Source: Enterobacter vonholyi (GTDB lineage Bacteria > Pseudomonadota > Gammaproteobacteria > Enterobacterales > Enterobacteriaceae). Taken from it: a stretch of 64,000 nucleotides of DNA. This document shows, one piece after another, positions 54,230 to 63,673 of the stretch; position 1 is the stretch's first letter, and each line of letters starts with the position of its first letter. The notes beneath the pieces are model-generated. The model was not told where the DNA came from and did no database searches. It saw only the letters and a list, made by a program, of their open reading frames with translations. The translations under genes and the position numbers were made by a program. Location of the stretch: assembly GCF_008364555.1 (NCBI RefSeq), contig NZ_VTUC01000038.1:1-64000 (forward strand). The letters are read 5' to 3'.

Positions 54230-56755
54230 TTAGTTACCGCCGAACATGTCTTTAATCCAGCCCGCAACACCGTCGCTGTCTTTCTTCTCATTCTGCTGCT
54301 GCGGCTGTTGCTGCTGCGGCTGCTGTGGCTGAGAAGACTGGTCGAACGGGTTACCGGTCGGCTGTTCAGGCTGGCTCTGCTGGCACAGGGAATCCGGGTT
54401 GGTTGTCCAGACCGGGAGCGTACGCATCCCGCCGCCGCAGACGAAGTTACCGGAGCTGTCCACGCCCATATCGACGATATCTTCCGGCGCGACAAGGTTC
54501 AGCGGCACCGGAGACTGATTTGCCAGATAGCGCTGGTAAATCGACATCGCCCCGCTCGCCCCGTACAGCTTGGTCGGCTGGTTGTTATCGCGGCCTACCC
54601 AGGTGATCACCACTTCACGGCCATCAATCCCGGCAAACCAGGTATCGACGTTATTGTTGGTGGTCCCGGTCTTACCTGCCAGATGCAGGCCCGGATACTT
54701 CGCACCCAGCTGACGCCCGGTACCGCGCTGCACTACCTGCTGCATCGTCCACAGCGTCATATAGGCGGCCTGAGCAGGAACTGCACGCTCCGCCTGAGGG
54801 AAGCTCTGATACAGTACGGAGCCATCTTCGGCAATCACCGAACGCAGGGCAGACAGCGGCGCGCGGTTACCCCCGCTGGCAATGGTCTGGAACGCCTGCG
54901 CCACTTCGATCGGCGTCAGGTTAAGCGCGCCCAGGATCATCGCCGGTACCGGGTGCAGCTGATCTTTCGCCACGCCAAGTTTTTGCCAGGTATCGACAAT
55001 CGCTGGCAGTCCCAGCGACATGCCCAGGTTCACCGTTGGCACGTTCATGGAACGGGTCAACGCATCCACCAGCATGACCTGCCCGCTGAACTGTTTATCA
55101 TCGTTCTGCGGTGACCAGACCTGGCCGTTGGGCTGGCGCAGGGAGATCGGCGCATCCGCAATCCAGGTATTCAGGCGATACTGATTTGGCTGACTCAGGG
55201 CAGTGAGATAGGTTGCTGGTTTTGCCAGAGAACCGATTGAGCGACGCGCCTGCATGGCGCGGTTATAGCCAGCAAACTGCGGCTCGGCACCGCCCACCAT
55301 CGCGCGAACTTCGCCAGTGTTACGGTCAACCACCACCATCGCGGTTTCCAGATCGGAGAGCTTACGCTGTTTCTTCAGCGCCGGAATGCCTTCTACCGCT
55401 GCTTTTTCTGCCGCATCCTGCGCCACGGAGTCAAAGGTGGTGAAGATCTTCACGCCGGAGAGATCTTTGACCTTATCGCCAAGCTTGCTTTGCAGCTCCT
55501 GACGCACCAGCTGCATAAACGCAGGCTGAGGCGAGATCACCCCACCGCGCGGCTGAACCCCGAGTGGACGCGCGCTCAGCATGTCGTACAGCTCCTGGTC
55601 GATCACCTGCTGTTGTTGCAGCAGACGCAGCACCAGGTTACGACGCTCCAGCGCAAGTTTCGGGTTACGCCACGGGTTATAAATGGACGCCCCTTTCACC
55701 ATGCCCACCAGCAGCGCCTGCTGGTCCAGGCTCAGCTCTTCCACCGGGCGACCAAAGTAGTACAGGCTCGCCAGCGGGAAGCCGCGGATTTCGTTATCGC
55801 CGCTCTGACCGAGGTAGACCTCGTTCATGTACAGCTCAAGGATACGATCCTTGCTGTAGCGCGCATCCATCAGCACGGCCATGTAGGCTTCGTTCGCTTT
55901 GCGCCAGTAAGAGCGTTCGCTGGAGAGGAACAGGTTCTTCACCAGCTGCTGGGTCAGCGTACTCGCCCCCTGCACGGTCCGACCGGCAGTCAGGTTAGCC
56001 AGCACCGCACGACCAATCGAGTAGAGGCTGATGCCATCGTGCTCGTAGAAGTGACGGTCTTCGGTTGCCAGCAGGGTATCGACCAGCAGATCCGGGAAGC
56101 CATTACGCGCCACGAAAAGACGCTGCTCGCCGTTTGCTGACGAAAGCATGGTGATCAGACGCGGATCGAGACGGAAGAAACCGAACTGACGGTTGTTATC
56201 CATGTTCTCGATGGTATCCAGACGATCGCCGTCAAAGGTCAGACGCGCTCGCACCTGTCCTTCTTTACTGTCCGGGAAATCAAACGGACGACGGATCATC
56301 TCAATGCTGTTGGACTGCACGGTAAATTCGCCAGGCCGCGTCATTTTTGACACCTGACGATACTGGGTGGCTTCCAGCAGTTTAACCATCTCGTTCTTAG
56401 TGATGGACATATCTGGCTCAAGGTTCACCATACGGCCATACACTGCCGCAGGTAGCTGCCAGACTTTACCGTCGATACGGCTGCGGATCTTCTGATCGAG
56501 ATACACGCCGTAAATCGCCATCAGCACGACAAAAACAATAAACAGCTTCAGCAGCAGCCAGAACCAGCCGCGCTTGCCCCGAGGCTTACGCCCTTTGCCT
56601 TTTCCATTACGCGGCATCGGTTCTTCATCCTCATAATCGTCTTCATAGTCATCGTCATAGTCCTCATCTCTGAGGCGACGACGGCCTACCTTTTCTTTCG
56701 CCGGACGCGCTGGTTTTCCCTTACGTCCTATTGGCTCGCGGTCATTCCCCGCCAT
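54230..56755 (-). CDS. mrcB: Penicillin-binding protein 1B, bifunctional peptidoglycan synthase
   Basis: Makes and crosslinks peptidoglycan in the periplasm, activated by LpoB. The 841 residues run: an acidic cytoplasmic tail ([17 protein letters not shown]), a basic stretch, a membrane segment about 63-85, a UB2H domain, a GT51 transglycosylase with catalytic Glu in [10 protein letters not shown], and a transpeptidase with SxxK Ser in GSLAKP and KTGTT. The tail is Gln-rich with repeated QPQQ. I start at [13 protein letters not shown]. An internal ATG at residue 47 could give the short form known in E. coli. Confidence 0.97.
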   Translation of the reverse strand: MAGNDREPIGRKGKPARPAKEKVGRRRLRDEDYDDDYEDDYEDEEPMPRNGKGKGRKPRGKRGWFWLLLKLFIVFVVLMAIYGVYLDQKIRSRIDGKVWQLPAAVYGRMVNLEPDMSITKNEMVKLLEATQYRQVSKMTRPGEFTVQSNSIEMIRRPFDFPDSKEGQVRARLTFDGDRLDTIENMDNNRQFGFFRLDPRLITMLSSANGEQRLFVARNGFPDLLVDTLLATEDRHFYEHDGISLYSIGRAVLANLTAGRTVQGASTLTQQLVKNLFLSSERSYWRKANEAYMAVLMDARYSKDRILELYMNEVYLGQSGDNEIRGFPLASLYYFGRPVEELSLDQQALLVGMVKGASIYNPWRNPKLALERRNLVLRLLQQQQVIDQELYDMLSARPLGVQPRGGVISPQPAFMQLVRQELQSKLGDKVKDLSGVKIFTTFDSVAQDAAEKAAVEGIPALKKQRKLSDLETAMVVVDRNTGEVRAMVGGAEPQFAGYNRAMQARRSIGSLAKPATYLTALSQPNQYRLNTWIADAPISLRQPNGQVWSPQNDDKQFSGQVMLVDALTRSMNVPTVNLGMSLGLPAIVDTWQKLGVAKDQLHPVPAMILGALNLTPIEVAQAFQTIASGGNRAPLSALRSVIAEDGSVLYQSFPQAERAVPAQAAYMTLWTMQQVVQRGTGRQLGAKYPGLHLAGKTGTTNNNVDTWFAGIDGREVVITWVGRDNNQPTKLYGASGAMSIYQRYLANQSPVPLNLVAPEDIVDMGVDSSGNFVCGGGMRTLPVWTTNPDSLCQQSQPEQPTGNPFDQSSQPQQPQQQQPQQQNEKKDSDGVAGWIKDMFGGN

Positions 56756-56800
56756 GCTTTTTCTCCGCAACTTTCAGGCGCAAAGGCCAGATTTTCTTTT

Positions 56801-56820
56801 CTTTCACAGGCCTGTGAAAG
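56801..56820. repeat. Perfect 20-bp palindrome in the mrcB leader
   Basis: CTTTCACAGG followed at once by its reverse complement CCTGTGAAAG, extendable to about 12-bp arms. It lies 45 bp upstream of mrcB. With no loop it reads as a two-fold-symmetric protein site rather than a stable hairpin. No T-run follows, so it is not a terminator. Confidence 0.6.
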
Positions 56821-56846
56821 AAGAAATCTCTCAAAATGTGTTTTCT

Positions 56847-56892
56847 CCCTCTCCCCGCAGGAGAGGGGCGGGGTGAGGGCATCAGGCCGCAC
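56847..56892 (+). repeat. Dispersed palindromic repeat, copy D
   Basis: CCCTCTCC / GGAGAGGG palindrome with a CCGCA loop, then GGGGTGAGGGCATCAG.CCGCAC, the best-conserved copy. It lies between the hrpB stop (56900) and the mrcB leader. Unlike A, B and C it has no attached terminator stem and sits between co-oriented genes. Confidence 0.82.
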
Positions 56893-56899
56893 TCCCCTT

Positions 56900-59329
56900 T
56901 CACGAATATTTCTTTGTTCGCCGCGTCGGCGCCGTATTCGCCGGATCGTCCGGCCAGACATGTTTGGGGTATCGCCCCTTCATCTCTTTCTGCACTTCAC
57001 GGTAGCTTCCCGCCCAGAACGCCCCCAAATCTCGGGTGATTTGCAATGGACGATGCGCAGGGGACAGCAGCTCAAGCACTAACGGCACGCGCCCTTCTGC
57101 AATGGACGGCGTGGCGGCCTCGCCAAACATCTCCTGCATCCGAACCGCCAGCGCCGGCGGATTATCCTCATGATAACGGATGGCAATCCGGCTTCCGGTC
57201 GGCACAGTGTAATGCCCTGGCAGTTCACTATCCAGACGTTGACGTAATGACCAGTCCAGTAAATTCTGTAACGCGGTCTTAACATCAAGCGCCTTAAGGG
57301 CTCGCAGAGAGTGTACGCCGCTCATTTGCGGCAGTAGCCAGCGCTCAAGCGTAGCGAGCAGCGTCTCGTCATCCACCGCAGGCCAACTATATTCCGGTAG
57401 CCACTTCGCGGCGCAGTGCAGACGAATGCGGTACTGATCCGCTTCCGGCGTCCAGTTCAGGGCACTCAACCCTTTTTCCCGAATACCGTTCAGCATCGCC
57501 TGATGCAGCTCTTCTTCCGACGGCTTCGCCAGCGGCTTCGTTCCAAGCGTCAGCTTTCCAATCTGGCTGCGACGAAACGCCTTAAGCGTGCCCTGGGCGT
57601 CATCCCACTCCACGGTATCAGATTGCTGAAGCAGCTGCGGACAGGTACGCGTCAGGGCGTCAATATCTACGGCTATCGCCTGCAGGATACGCGCATCCGG
57701 AGAATGGCTGCCCTGCAGCAGGAGCGGCGCAATCAGCCACTCATGACGCGTCAGGGCGTCATCGCTGTCCAGCATCGCACCCATGCCGTTTGCCAGCTGG
57801 TAGCGACCGTCCAGCCCGCGCCGACGCGCAATCCTGTCAGGGAAGCCCTGGGACAGCAGGAAGGCAATCTTATCGCTGTCAGGCGCTCCTCCCCGGCTAT
57901 TCAGGCGTTTGCACAACTGCTGCGCCCGCTGCTGCCAGTTTCCCTGATTGCGCGAAAAAGCCTGCCCCAGATCGCTGTTGCCTCCACGCGGCGGCTCCTC
58001 AAGAATAGCCGCCAGTTTTGCCGCCGTGGCAATTTCATCTTCCCCTTGCGCAGCCACCAGCATCGCGGCCAGACGCGGATCGTTGCCCAGCGCTGCCATT
58101 TTCTGGCCGCGCGCCGTCAGACGCTCGCCTTCCAGCGCGCCAAGCTGGGTCAGCAACGTGCGCGCAGCGGTGAGGTTTACGACAGGGGGAGGATTGAGCC
58201 AGGTGAGCTGCTCAGGGTTCGGGCAGCCCCACTGGAGTAGATCCATTACCAGACCAGACAAATCACTTTGTAAAATTTCTGGCGTGCTTTGCTGTGCAGC
58301 ACGTTCAGCCTGTTCCGCGCTGGTCAAATGCAGGCAGATACCCGGCTCAAGACGCCCCGCTCGGCCAGCGCGCTGCACCATCGACGCCTGGCTGATGCGC
58401 TGCGTCAGGAGTTTAGTCAGCCCGGTACGCGGGTCAAAGCTTGCTACCCGCTCCTGCGCGCTATCCACCACCAGGCGAATACCTTCAATGGTCAAACTGG
58501 TTTCAGCAATGTTGGTTGCCAGCACCACCTTGCGCTGCCCAACCGGAGCAGGAAGGATAGCTTTACGCTGATCCTGCAGCGACAGCGCGCCGTAAAGCGG
58601 GCAAAGCAGCACATCGCCGCCTACGCGGGTAGATAGGTGCTCCTGCACGCGCTGGATCTCACCGACACCCGGCAAAAACAGAAGCAGCGAGCCGGGTTCC
58701 TGACGCAGCAGTTCTGCGGTTGCGATGGCGACCGCTTCGTCAAAACGCTGGTGGGTCGGAAGCGGTTGATAGCGGCGTTCAACGGGATACGCCCGCCCTT
58801 CAGAGCTGATAACAGGCGCATCGGGTAGCGCCTGCCGTAGCCGCTCATTGTCCAGCGTGGCCGACATTATCAAAAGCCGGAGATCGTCGCGCAGCCCCTG
58901 CTGAACGTCCAGCAACAGCGCGAGGGCCAGATCCGCCTGCAGGCTGCGCTCGTGGAATTCATCCAGGATCACCAGCCCAACGCCGTTCAGCTCCGGATCG
59001 TTTTGCAGCATGCGGGTAAGAATGCCCTCGGTGACCACTTCAAGACGCGTGGTCGGGCCAACGCAGGTCTCGGCACGCATCCTGTAACCTACCGTTTCGC
59101 CCGGTTTTTCATTCAGCAGCTCCGCCAGACGCTGCGCCACGTTGCGCGCGGCCAGCCTGCGCGGCTCCAGCAGGATAATTTTCCCGCTGATGTTCCCGTC
59201 TTTCAGAATCTGCAGCGGAAGCCAGGTGGACTTACCCGCCCCCGTCGGGGCACTGAGCAAAACCTGCGGGGAATGGCGTAAGGCAGCGAGAAGGTCAGGA
59301 AGAACGACGGCGACCGGCAATGAGGACAC
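56900..59329 (-). CDS. hrpB: ATP-dependent RNA helicase HrpB
   Basis: DEAH-family helicase-like protein with no clearly defined target in bacteria. The 809 residues have Walker A APTGAGKSTW near 30, motif II DEFH (LDEFHERS), motif III SAT, motif VI QRAGRAGR, a helicase-associated domain and the C-terminal HrpB domain (EVQKEMKGRYPKHVWPDDP). I use a GTG start at 59329 with GGAG upstream, which yields the family N-terminus; a frame from 59374 adds 15 residues. It is divergent from thpR. Confidence 0.96.
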   Translation of the reverse strand: MSSLPVAVVLPDLLAALRHSPQVLLSAPTGAGKSTWLPLQILKDGNISGKIILLEPRRLAARNVAQRLAELLNEKPGETVGYRMRAETCVGPTTRLEVVTEGILTRMLQNDPELNGVGLVILDEFHERSLQADLALALLLDVQQGLRDDLRLLIMSATLDNERLRQALPDAPVISSEGRAYPVERRYQPLPTHQRFDEAVAIATAELLRQEPGSLLLFLPGVGEIQRVQEHLSTRVGGDVLLCPLYGALSLQDQRKAILPAPVGQRKVVLATNIAETSLTIEGIRLVVDSAQERVASFDPRTGLTKLLTQRISQASMVQRAGRAGRLEPGICLHLTSAEQAERAAQQSTPEILQSDLSGLVMDLLQWGCPNPEQLTWLNPPPVVNLTAARTLLTQLGALEGERLTARGQKMAALGNDPRLAAMLVAAQGEDEIATAAKLAAILEEPPRGGNSDLGQAFSRNQGNWQQRAQQLCKRLNSRGGAPDSDKIAFLLSQGFPDRIARRRGLDGRYQLANGMGAMLDSDDALTRHEWLIAPLLLQGSHSPDARILQAIAVDIDALTRTCPQLLQQSDTVEWDDAQGTLKAFRRSQIGKLTLGTKPLAKPSEEELHQAMLNGIREKGLSALNWTPEADQYRIRLHCAAKWLPEYSWPAVDDETLLATLERWLLPQMSGVHSLRALKALDVKTALQNLLDWSLRQRLDSELPGHYTVPTGSRIAIRYHEDNPPALAVRMQEMFGEAATPSIAEGRVPLVLELLSPAHRPLQITRDLGAFWAGSYREVQKEMKGRYPKHVWPDDPANTAPTRRTKKYS

Positions 59330-59402
59330 TAACAGCTCCAGAGGGTTAACATTAGTCGGCGTACATTGTAGCATCGGCGCATATCATTACCGAGTCCTCC
59401 GT

Positions 59403-59957
59403 ATGCCTGAGTCGAAACGGCTGTTTTTTGCCATTGAATTGCCCACCACGATACAGCGTCAAATTGTTCGCTGGCGTGCCGACAACTTCGCTCCGGAAGC
59501 AGGCCGTCCTGTTGCGGCGGCTAACCTGCACCTGACGCTGGCCTTTTTGGGCGACGTCAGCGCCGAAAAACAGCGGGCATTAGCCGCAATGGCCGGGCGT
59601 ATTGCCCAGCCGGAATTTACGCTGCAACTTGACGACGCGGGTCAGTGGCTACGTTCGCGCGTGGTCTGGCTGGGAACGCGCCAGCCGCCGCGCGGATTAT
59701 TACAGCTGGCGAACATGCTGCGCGCGCAGGCGGCGCGCAGCGGCTGTTATCAGAGCCCACAGCCGTTTCATCCGCATATCACGCTGCTGCGCGATGCCGG
59801 TCAGGCCGTTGCCATCCCGCCGCCGGGTTTTCACTGGGCGTTTCCGGTCAACACATTCGCGCTTTATGAATCCGTCTTTGCACAGGGACGCACCCGCTAT
59901 ACGCCACTACAGCGCTGGACGCTGGGCAACACCGAAAGGAATTCTGATGAAGTTTAG
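59403..59957 (+). CDS. thpR: RNA 2',3'-cyclic phosphodiesterase (2H family) ThpR
   Basis: 2H-fold enzyme (LigT) that hydrolyses 2',3'-cyclic phosphates and joins some tRNA halves with a 2'-5' bond in vitro. The 184 residues have the two HxTx motifs (HLTLAFL near 44 and HITLLRD near 130). I start at [14 protein letters not shown]; a longer frame from 59142 runs through the divergent hrpB region. The last 11 nt overlap sfsA, and the product is about eight residues longer at the C-terminus than E. coli's. Physiological role is not established. Confidence 0.94.
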   Translation: MPESKRLFFAIELPTTIQRQIVRWRADNFAPEAGRPVAAANLHLTLAFLGDVSAEKQRALAAMAGRIAQPEFTLQLDDAGQWLRSRVVWLGTRQPPRGLLQLANMLRAQAARSGCYQSPQPFHPHITLLRDAGQAVAIPPPGFHWAFPVNTFALYESVFAQGRTRYTPLQRWTLGNTERNSDEV

Positions 59958-60651
59958 TCCTCCTCTGCAGCACGCCACGTTAATCCAACGCTACAAACGC
60001 TTCCTCGCCGACGTGATTACCCCCGAAGGGGTTCAGCTCACCCTGCACTGCCCCAATACCGGTGCCATGACGGGATGTGCGACGCCGGGTGACAGGGTCT
60101 GGTATTCCACATCAGAAAATAGTAAACGGAAATATGCCCATACCTGGGAAATGACCGAAACCCAAAACGGGGCATTTATTTGCGTTAATACCCAGCGCGC
60201 CAATCAGCTGGTTAAGGAAGCGCTGACCCTTGGCACAATTCCCGAACTGGTGGGATATGGCACGCATAAAAGTGAAGTGAAATATGGCGATGAGGGCAGC
60301 AGAATTGACTTCATGTTACAGGCGGAAGACAGGCCGGAGTGCTATATTGAAGTGAAATCAGTGACGTTAGCGGAACAGGAAAATGGCTACTTCCCGGATG
60401 CGGTAACGCTACGTGGCCAGAAGCATCTGCGAGAGCTAATGAGTGTTGCGGCGGCGGGCAAACGCGCCGTATTGCTGTTTGCGGTGTTGCATTCAGCCAT
60501 TGAACGTTTCTCCCCTGCCCGCCATATTGACCCTAAATACGCGCAATTGTTGAATGAGGCACAAAAGCAGGGGGTAGAGGTTTTCGCTTATAAAGCGGAA
60601 CTTTCTGCCGATAATATGACTCTGAGATCCTCTCTTCCCATTGTCTTGTAA
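59947..60651 (+). CDS. sfsA: Sugar fermentation stimulation protein SfsA
   Basis: A 234-residue protein with an N-terminal OB-like domain and a C-terminal nuclease-like fold (IDFML..EVKSVTL). It was described as a DNA-binding protein that stimulates maltose metabolism; the core resembles a nuclease, and its function is still unclear. AAAGGA precedes the ATG at good spacing. It starts inside the last 11 nt of thpR, so the pair is translationally coupled. It lies upstream of dksA. Confidence 0.95.
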   Translation: MKFSPPLQHATLIQRYKRFLADVITPEGVQLTLHCPNTGAMTGCATPGDRVWYSTSENSKRKYAHTWEMTETQNGAFICVNTQRANQLVKEALTLGTIPELVGYGTHKSEVKYGDEGSRIDFMLQAEDRPECYIEVKSVTLAEQENGYFPDAVTLRGQKHLRELMSVAAAGKRAVLLFAVLHSAIERFSPARHIDPKYAQLLNEAQKQGVEVFAYKAELSADNMTLRSSLPIVL

Positions 60652-60827
60652 GGGATTAGACGATTGACGAATAAGTGTTCTGGCCGCGTGCGCAAATACG
60701 CTTTTCCTCACAGGCTTGTCAAGTGTTACGTTTAGATAATTGCCATACGGAAAAGCATCTGCTATTTATAGCGACCTGATTTTTCCCCCAACACGGGGAT
60801 CGATAGTGCGTGTTAAGGAGAAGCAAC

Positions 60828-61283
60828 ATGCAAGAAGGGCAAAACCGTAAAACATCGTCCCTGAGTATTCTCGCCATCGCTGGGGTGGAGCCGTATCAAG
60901 AGAAGCCGGGCGAAGAGTATATGAACGAAGCCCAGCTGTCGCACTTCAAGCGTATTCTTGAAGCATGGCGTAATCAACTCAGGGATGAAGTCGATCGCAC
61001 CGTTACTCATATGCAGGATGAAGCTGCCAACTTCCCGGATCCGGTAGACCGTGCCGCTCAGGAAGAAGAGTTCAGCCTCGAACTGCGTAACCGTGACCGC
61101 GAACGCAAACTGATCAAAAAGATCGAGAAAACGCTGAAAAAAGTCGAAGACGAAGATTTTGGCTACTGCGAATCCTGCGGTGTTGAAATCGGTATTCGTC
61201 GCCTGGAAGCGCGTCCAACCGCCGATTTGTGCATCGACTGTAAAACGCTGGCCGAAATCCGCGAAAAACAGATGGCCGGTTAA
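60828..61283 (+). CDS. dksA: RNA polymerase-binding transcription factor DksA
   Basis: Works with ppGpp in the RNA polymerase secondary channel to repress rRNA promoters and activate amino-acid genes. The 151 residues have a long coiled coil (about 33-108) with an acidic tip ([11 protein letters not shown]) and a C4 zinc finger (CESCG and CIDCK, near 114-138). I start at [12 protein letters not shown], which has AAGGAG 7 nt upstream. The P1 promoter at the other end of this window is a typical target. Confidence 0.98.
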   Translation: MQEGQNRKTSSLSILAIAGVEPYQEKPGEEYMNEAQLSHFKRILEAWRNQLRDEVDRTVTHMQDEAANFPDPVDRAAQEEEFSLELRNRDRERKLIKKIEKTLKKVEDEDFGYCESCGVEIGIRRLEARPTADLCIDCKTLAEIREKQMAG

Positions 61284-61306
61284 CACCAGCGCTGTTTACA
61301 CACTCC

Positions 61307-61335
61307 AAAGGCGGGAGTCTCTCCCGCCTTGTTAC
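61307..61335 (+). terminator. Terminator after dksA
   Basis: Stem AAGGCGGGAG / CTCCCGCCTT with a TCT loop, then GTTACTGTT. The T-tract is weak, so some transcripts may continue into gluQ 12 bp on. Confidence 0.7.
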
Positions 61336-61342
61336 TGTTGAT

Positions 61343-62233
61343 ATGTCTGAATCACACTATATTGGGCGCTTCGCGCCATCTCCTTCCGGTGAATTACACT
61401 TCGGCTCATTAATTGCCGCGCTCGGCAGCTACCTGCAGGCTCGCGCCCGCCTGGGAAAATGGCTTGTCCGCATTGAAGATATTGACCCTCCGCGTGAAGT
61501 TCCCGGTGCAGCAGAGACTATTCTGCGTCAGCTGGAACATTACGGTCTTCACTGGGATGACGAGGTTCTCTGGCAGTCAAAACGTCACGATGCTTATCGG
61601 GAACGTCTGGCCTGGCTTCGAGATCGGGGGCTTTCCTATAACTGCACCTGCACCCGCGCCCGTATCCAGAGCGTAGGAGGGGTCTATGATGGCCACTGTC
61701 GTACGCTCAACCTTCCCCCGGAAAATGCCGCCGTGCGCATCAAGCAGCGCTCCCCGGTGACGCGCTTTAACGATCTTCTCTCCGGTGAGATTCATGCCGA
61801 TGAACGTCTGGCGCGTGAGGATTTTATTATTCACCGTCGTGACGGCCTTTTCGCCTACAACCTGGCCGTGGTCGTCGACGATCGTTTTCAGGGCGTGACG
61901 GAGATTGTGCGCGGGGCGGATCTGGTCGAGCCCACCGTGCGACAAATTTCGCTTTATCACCAGTTTGGCTGGACGGCGCCGGATTACATTCATCTGCCGC
62001 TGGCGGTTAATGCGCAGGGTTTAAAATTGTCAAAGCAGAACCACGCCCCGGCACTGCCAGAGGGCGATCCGCGCCCTGTTTTGATCGACGCGCTGCGGTT
62101 TCTCAACCAGAATGTAACCAACGAATGGCAGGATCTGCGTATTGACGAACTGCTGAAAATGGCCGTTGCCAACTGGACGCTCGCGGCAGTGCCAAAAATC
62201 CAGCATTCTCAAATGCGTTGCGCTGAGCTATGA
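61343..62233 (+). CDS. gluQ: Glutamyl-Q tRNA(Asp) synthetase
   Basis: Glutamyl-tRNA synthetase paralogue without an anticodon-binding domain; it attaches glutamate to queuosine 34 of tRNA-Asp. The 296 residues have the class I signature [14 protein letters not shown], a zinc-ligand cluster ([12 protein letters not shown]) and KLSKQ. It follows the dksA terminator by 12 bp, the known dksA-gluQ arrangement in E. coli. It is somewhat shorter at the C-terminus than E. coli YadB. Confidence 0.96.
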   Translation: MSESHYIGRFAPSPSGELHFGSLIAALGSYLQARARLGKWLVRIEDIDPPREVPGAAETILRQLEHYGLHWDDEVLWQSKRHDAYRERLAWLRDRGLSYNCTCTRARIQSVGGVYDGHCRTLNLPPENAAVRIKQRSPVTRFNDLLSGEIHADERLAREDFIIHRRDGLFAYNLAVVVDDRFQGVTEIVRGADLVEPTVRQISLYHQFGWTAPDYIHLPLAVNAQGLKLSKQNHAPALPEGDPRPVLIDALRFLNQNVTNEWQDLRIDELLKMAVANWTLAAVPKIQHSQMRCAEL

Positions 62234-62275
62234 TTAGCCGCTTTTTTCATAACAAAACACACTACGAGGTGTACC

Positions 62276-63673
62276 ATTTTTACCCGAGTCGCTAATTTTT
62301 GCCGTAAAGTGCTAAGCCGCGAAGAGAGCATGGCGAACGATGCTATTGCACAGCCACACATGTCGGTTATTCCGCGTGAGCAGCACACAATTTCCCGCAA
62401 AGATATCAGTGAAAATGCCCTCAAGGTGCTCTATCGTCTGAATAAAGCGGGCTACGAGGCCTATCTCGTAGGCGGTGGAGTGCGTGATTTACTGCTGGGC
62501 AAAAAACCGAAAGATTTCGACGTGACGACAAGCGCCACGCCTGAGCAGGTGCGCAAACTATTCCGTAACTGCCGTCTCGTTGGCCGCCGTTTCCGTCTGG
62601 CTCACGTGATGTTTGGCCCGGAAATTATCGAAGTGGCAACCTTCCGCGGCCACCACGAAGCCGGCGCGTCCGATCGCACCACGTCACAGCGCGGCCAGAA
62701 CGGTATGCTACTGCGTGACAATATCTTCGGCTCTATCGAAGAAGATGCCCAGCGTCGCGACTTCACCATCAACAGCCTTTATTACAGCGTGGCGGATTTC
62801 ACCGTGCGCGATTACGTCGGCGGCATGCAGGACCTGAAAGAAGGTCTGATCCGTCTGATCGGCACGCCGGAAACGCGCTATCGTGAAGATCCCGTGCGTA
62901 TGCTGCGCGCCGTGCGTTTCGCCGCCAAGCTGAACATGCGCATCAGCCCGGAAACGGCAGAGCCTATTCCGCGTCTTGCGACGCTGATTAACGACGTGCC
63001 CCCTGCCCGCCTGTTCGAAGAGGCCCTGAAGCTGCTGCAGGCCGGCCACGGCTTTGAAACCTACAATCTGCTGCGCGAATACAACCTGTTCCAGCCGCTG
63101 TTCCCGACCATTACCCGCTACTTCACCGAAAACGGTGATAGCCCAATGGAGCGGATGATTGCGCAGGTGCTGAAAAATACCGATACCCGCATTCGCAACG
63201 ACATGCGCGTGAACCCGGCGTTCCTGTTTGCCGCGATGTTCTGGTATCCGCTACTGGAAACGGCCCAGCGCATTACCCAGGAGAGCGGGCTCGCCTATTA
63301 CGATGCTTTCGCGCTGGCCGCCAACGACGTGCTGGACGAAGGCTGCCGCACGCTCGCCATTCCGAAACGTATTACCACTCTGGTCCGCGACATCTGGCAG
63401 CTTCAGCTGCGCATGTCCCGTCGTCAGGGCAAACGCGCCTGGAAGCTGATGGAGCATCCTAAATTCCGCGCCGCCTTCGATCTCCTGTCGCTGCGCGCGG
63501 AAATTGAACGCAACCAGGAGCTGCAGCGTCTGGCACAGTGGTGGGCAGAATTCCAGGTTTCCGCCCCGCCAGAGCAAAAAGATATGCTCACCGGGCTGGA
63601 TGAAGAGCCGGAACCGCGTCGCCGTCATCGTCGCCCGCGCAAACGCGCGCCGCGTCGTGAAGGGACAGCATGA
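62276..63673 (+). CDS. pcnB: Poly(A) polymerase I (AUU start codon)
   Basis: Adds 3' poly(A) tails to RNAs and so promotes decay; it also controls ColE1 plasmid copy number. The 465 residues have a class II nucleotidyltransferase core, [18 protein letters not shown], with the catalytic Asp pair in DFD. A basic Arg-rich tail ends [18 protein letters not shown]. The start is ATT at 62276, four nt after GAGGTG, reading (M)[17 protein letters not shown]. No ATG or GTG with a good Shine-Dalgarno lies near; a GTG 33 nt downstream lacks one. It overlaps folK by 4 nt. Confidence 0.9.
   Translation: MFTRVANFCRKVLSREESMANDAIAQPHMSVIPREQHTISRKDISENALKVLYRLNKAGYEAYLVGGGVRDLLLGKKPKDFDVTTSATPEQVRKLFRNCRLVGRRFRLAHVMFGPEIIEVATFRGHHEAGASDRTTSQRGQNGMLLRDNIFGSIEEDAQRRDFTINSLYYSVADFTVRDYVGGMQDLKEGLIRLIGTPETRYREDPVRMLRAVRFAAKLNMRISPETAEPIPRLATLINDVPPARLFEEALKLLQAGHGFETYNLLREYNLFQPLFPTITRYFTENGDSPMERMIAQVLKNTDTRIRNDMRVNPAFLFAAMFWYPLLETAQRITQESGLAYYDAFALAANDVLDEGCRTLAIPKRITTLVRDIWQLQLRMSRRQGKRAWKLMEHPKFRAAFDLLSLRAEIERNQELQRLAQWWAEFQVSAPPEQKDMLTGLDEEPEPRRRHRRPRKRAPRREGTA

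Noticed and set aside
54292..54400. Gln/Pro-rich low-complexity stretch that might be a repeat element
   Set aside because: It encodes the Gln-rich C-terminal tail of PBP1B in the normal frame; E. coli mrcB has a similar tail.
59142..59402. Upstream extension of thpR
   Set aside because: Overlaps hrpB on the other strand and its residues do not match the family; the ATG at 59403 gives the known N-terminus.
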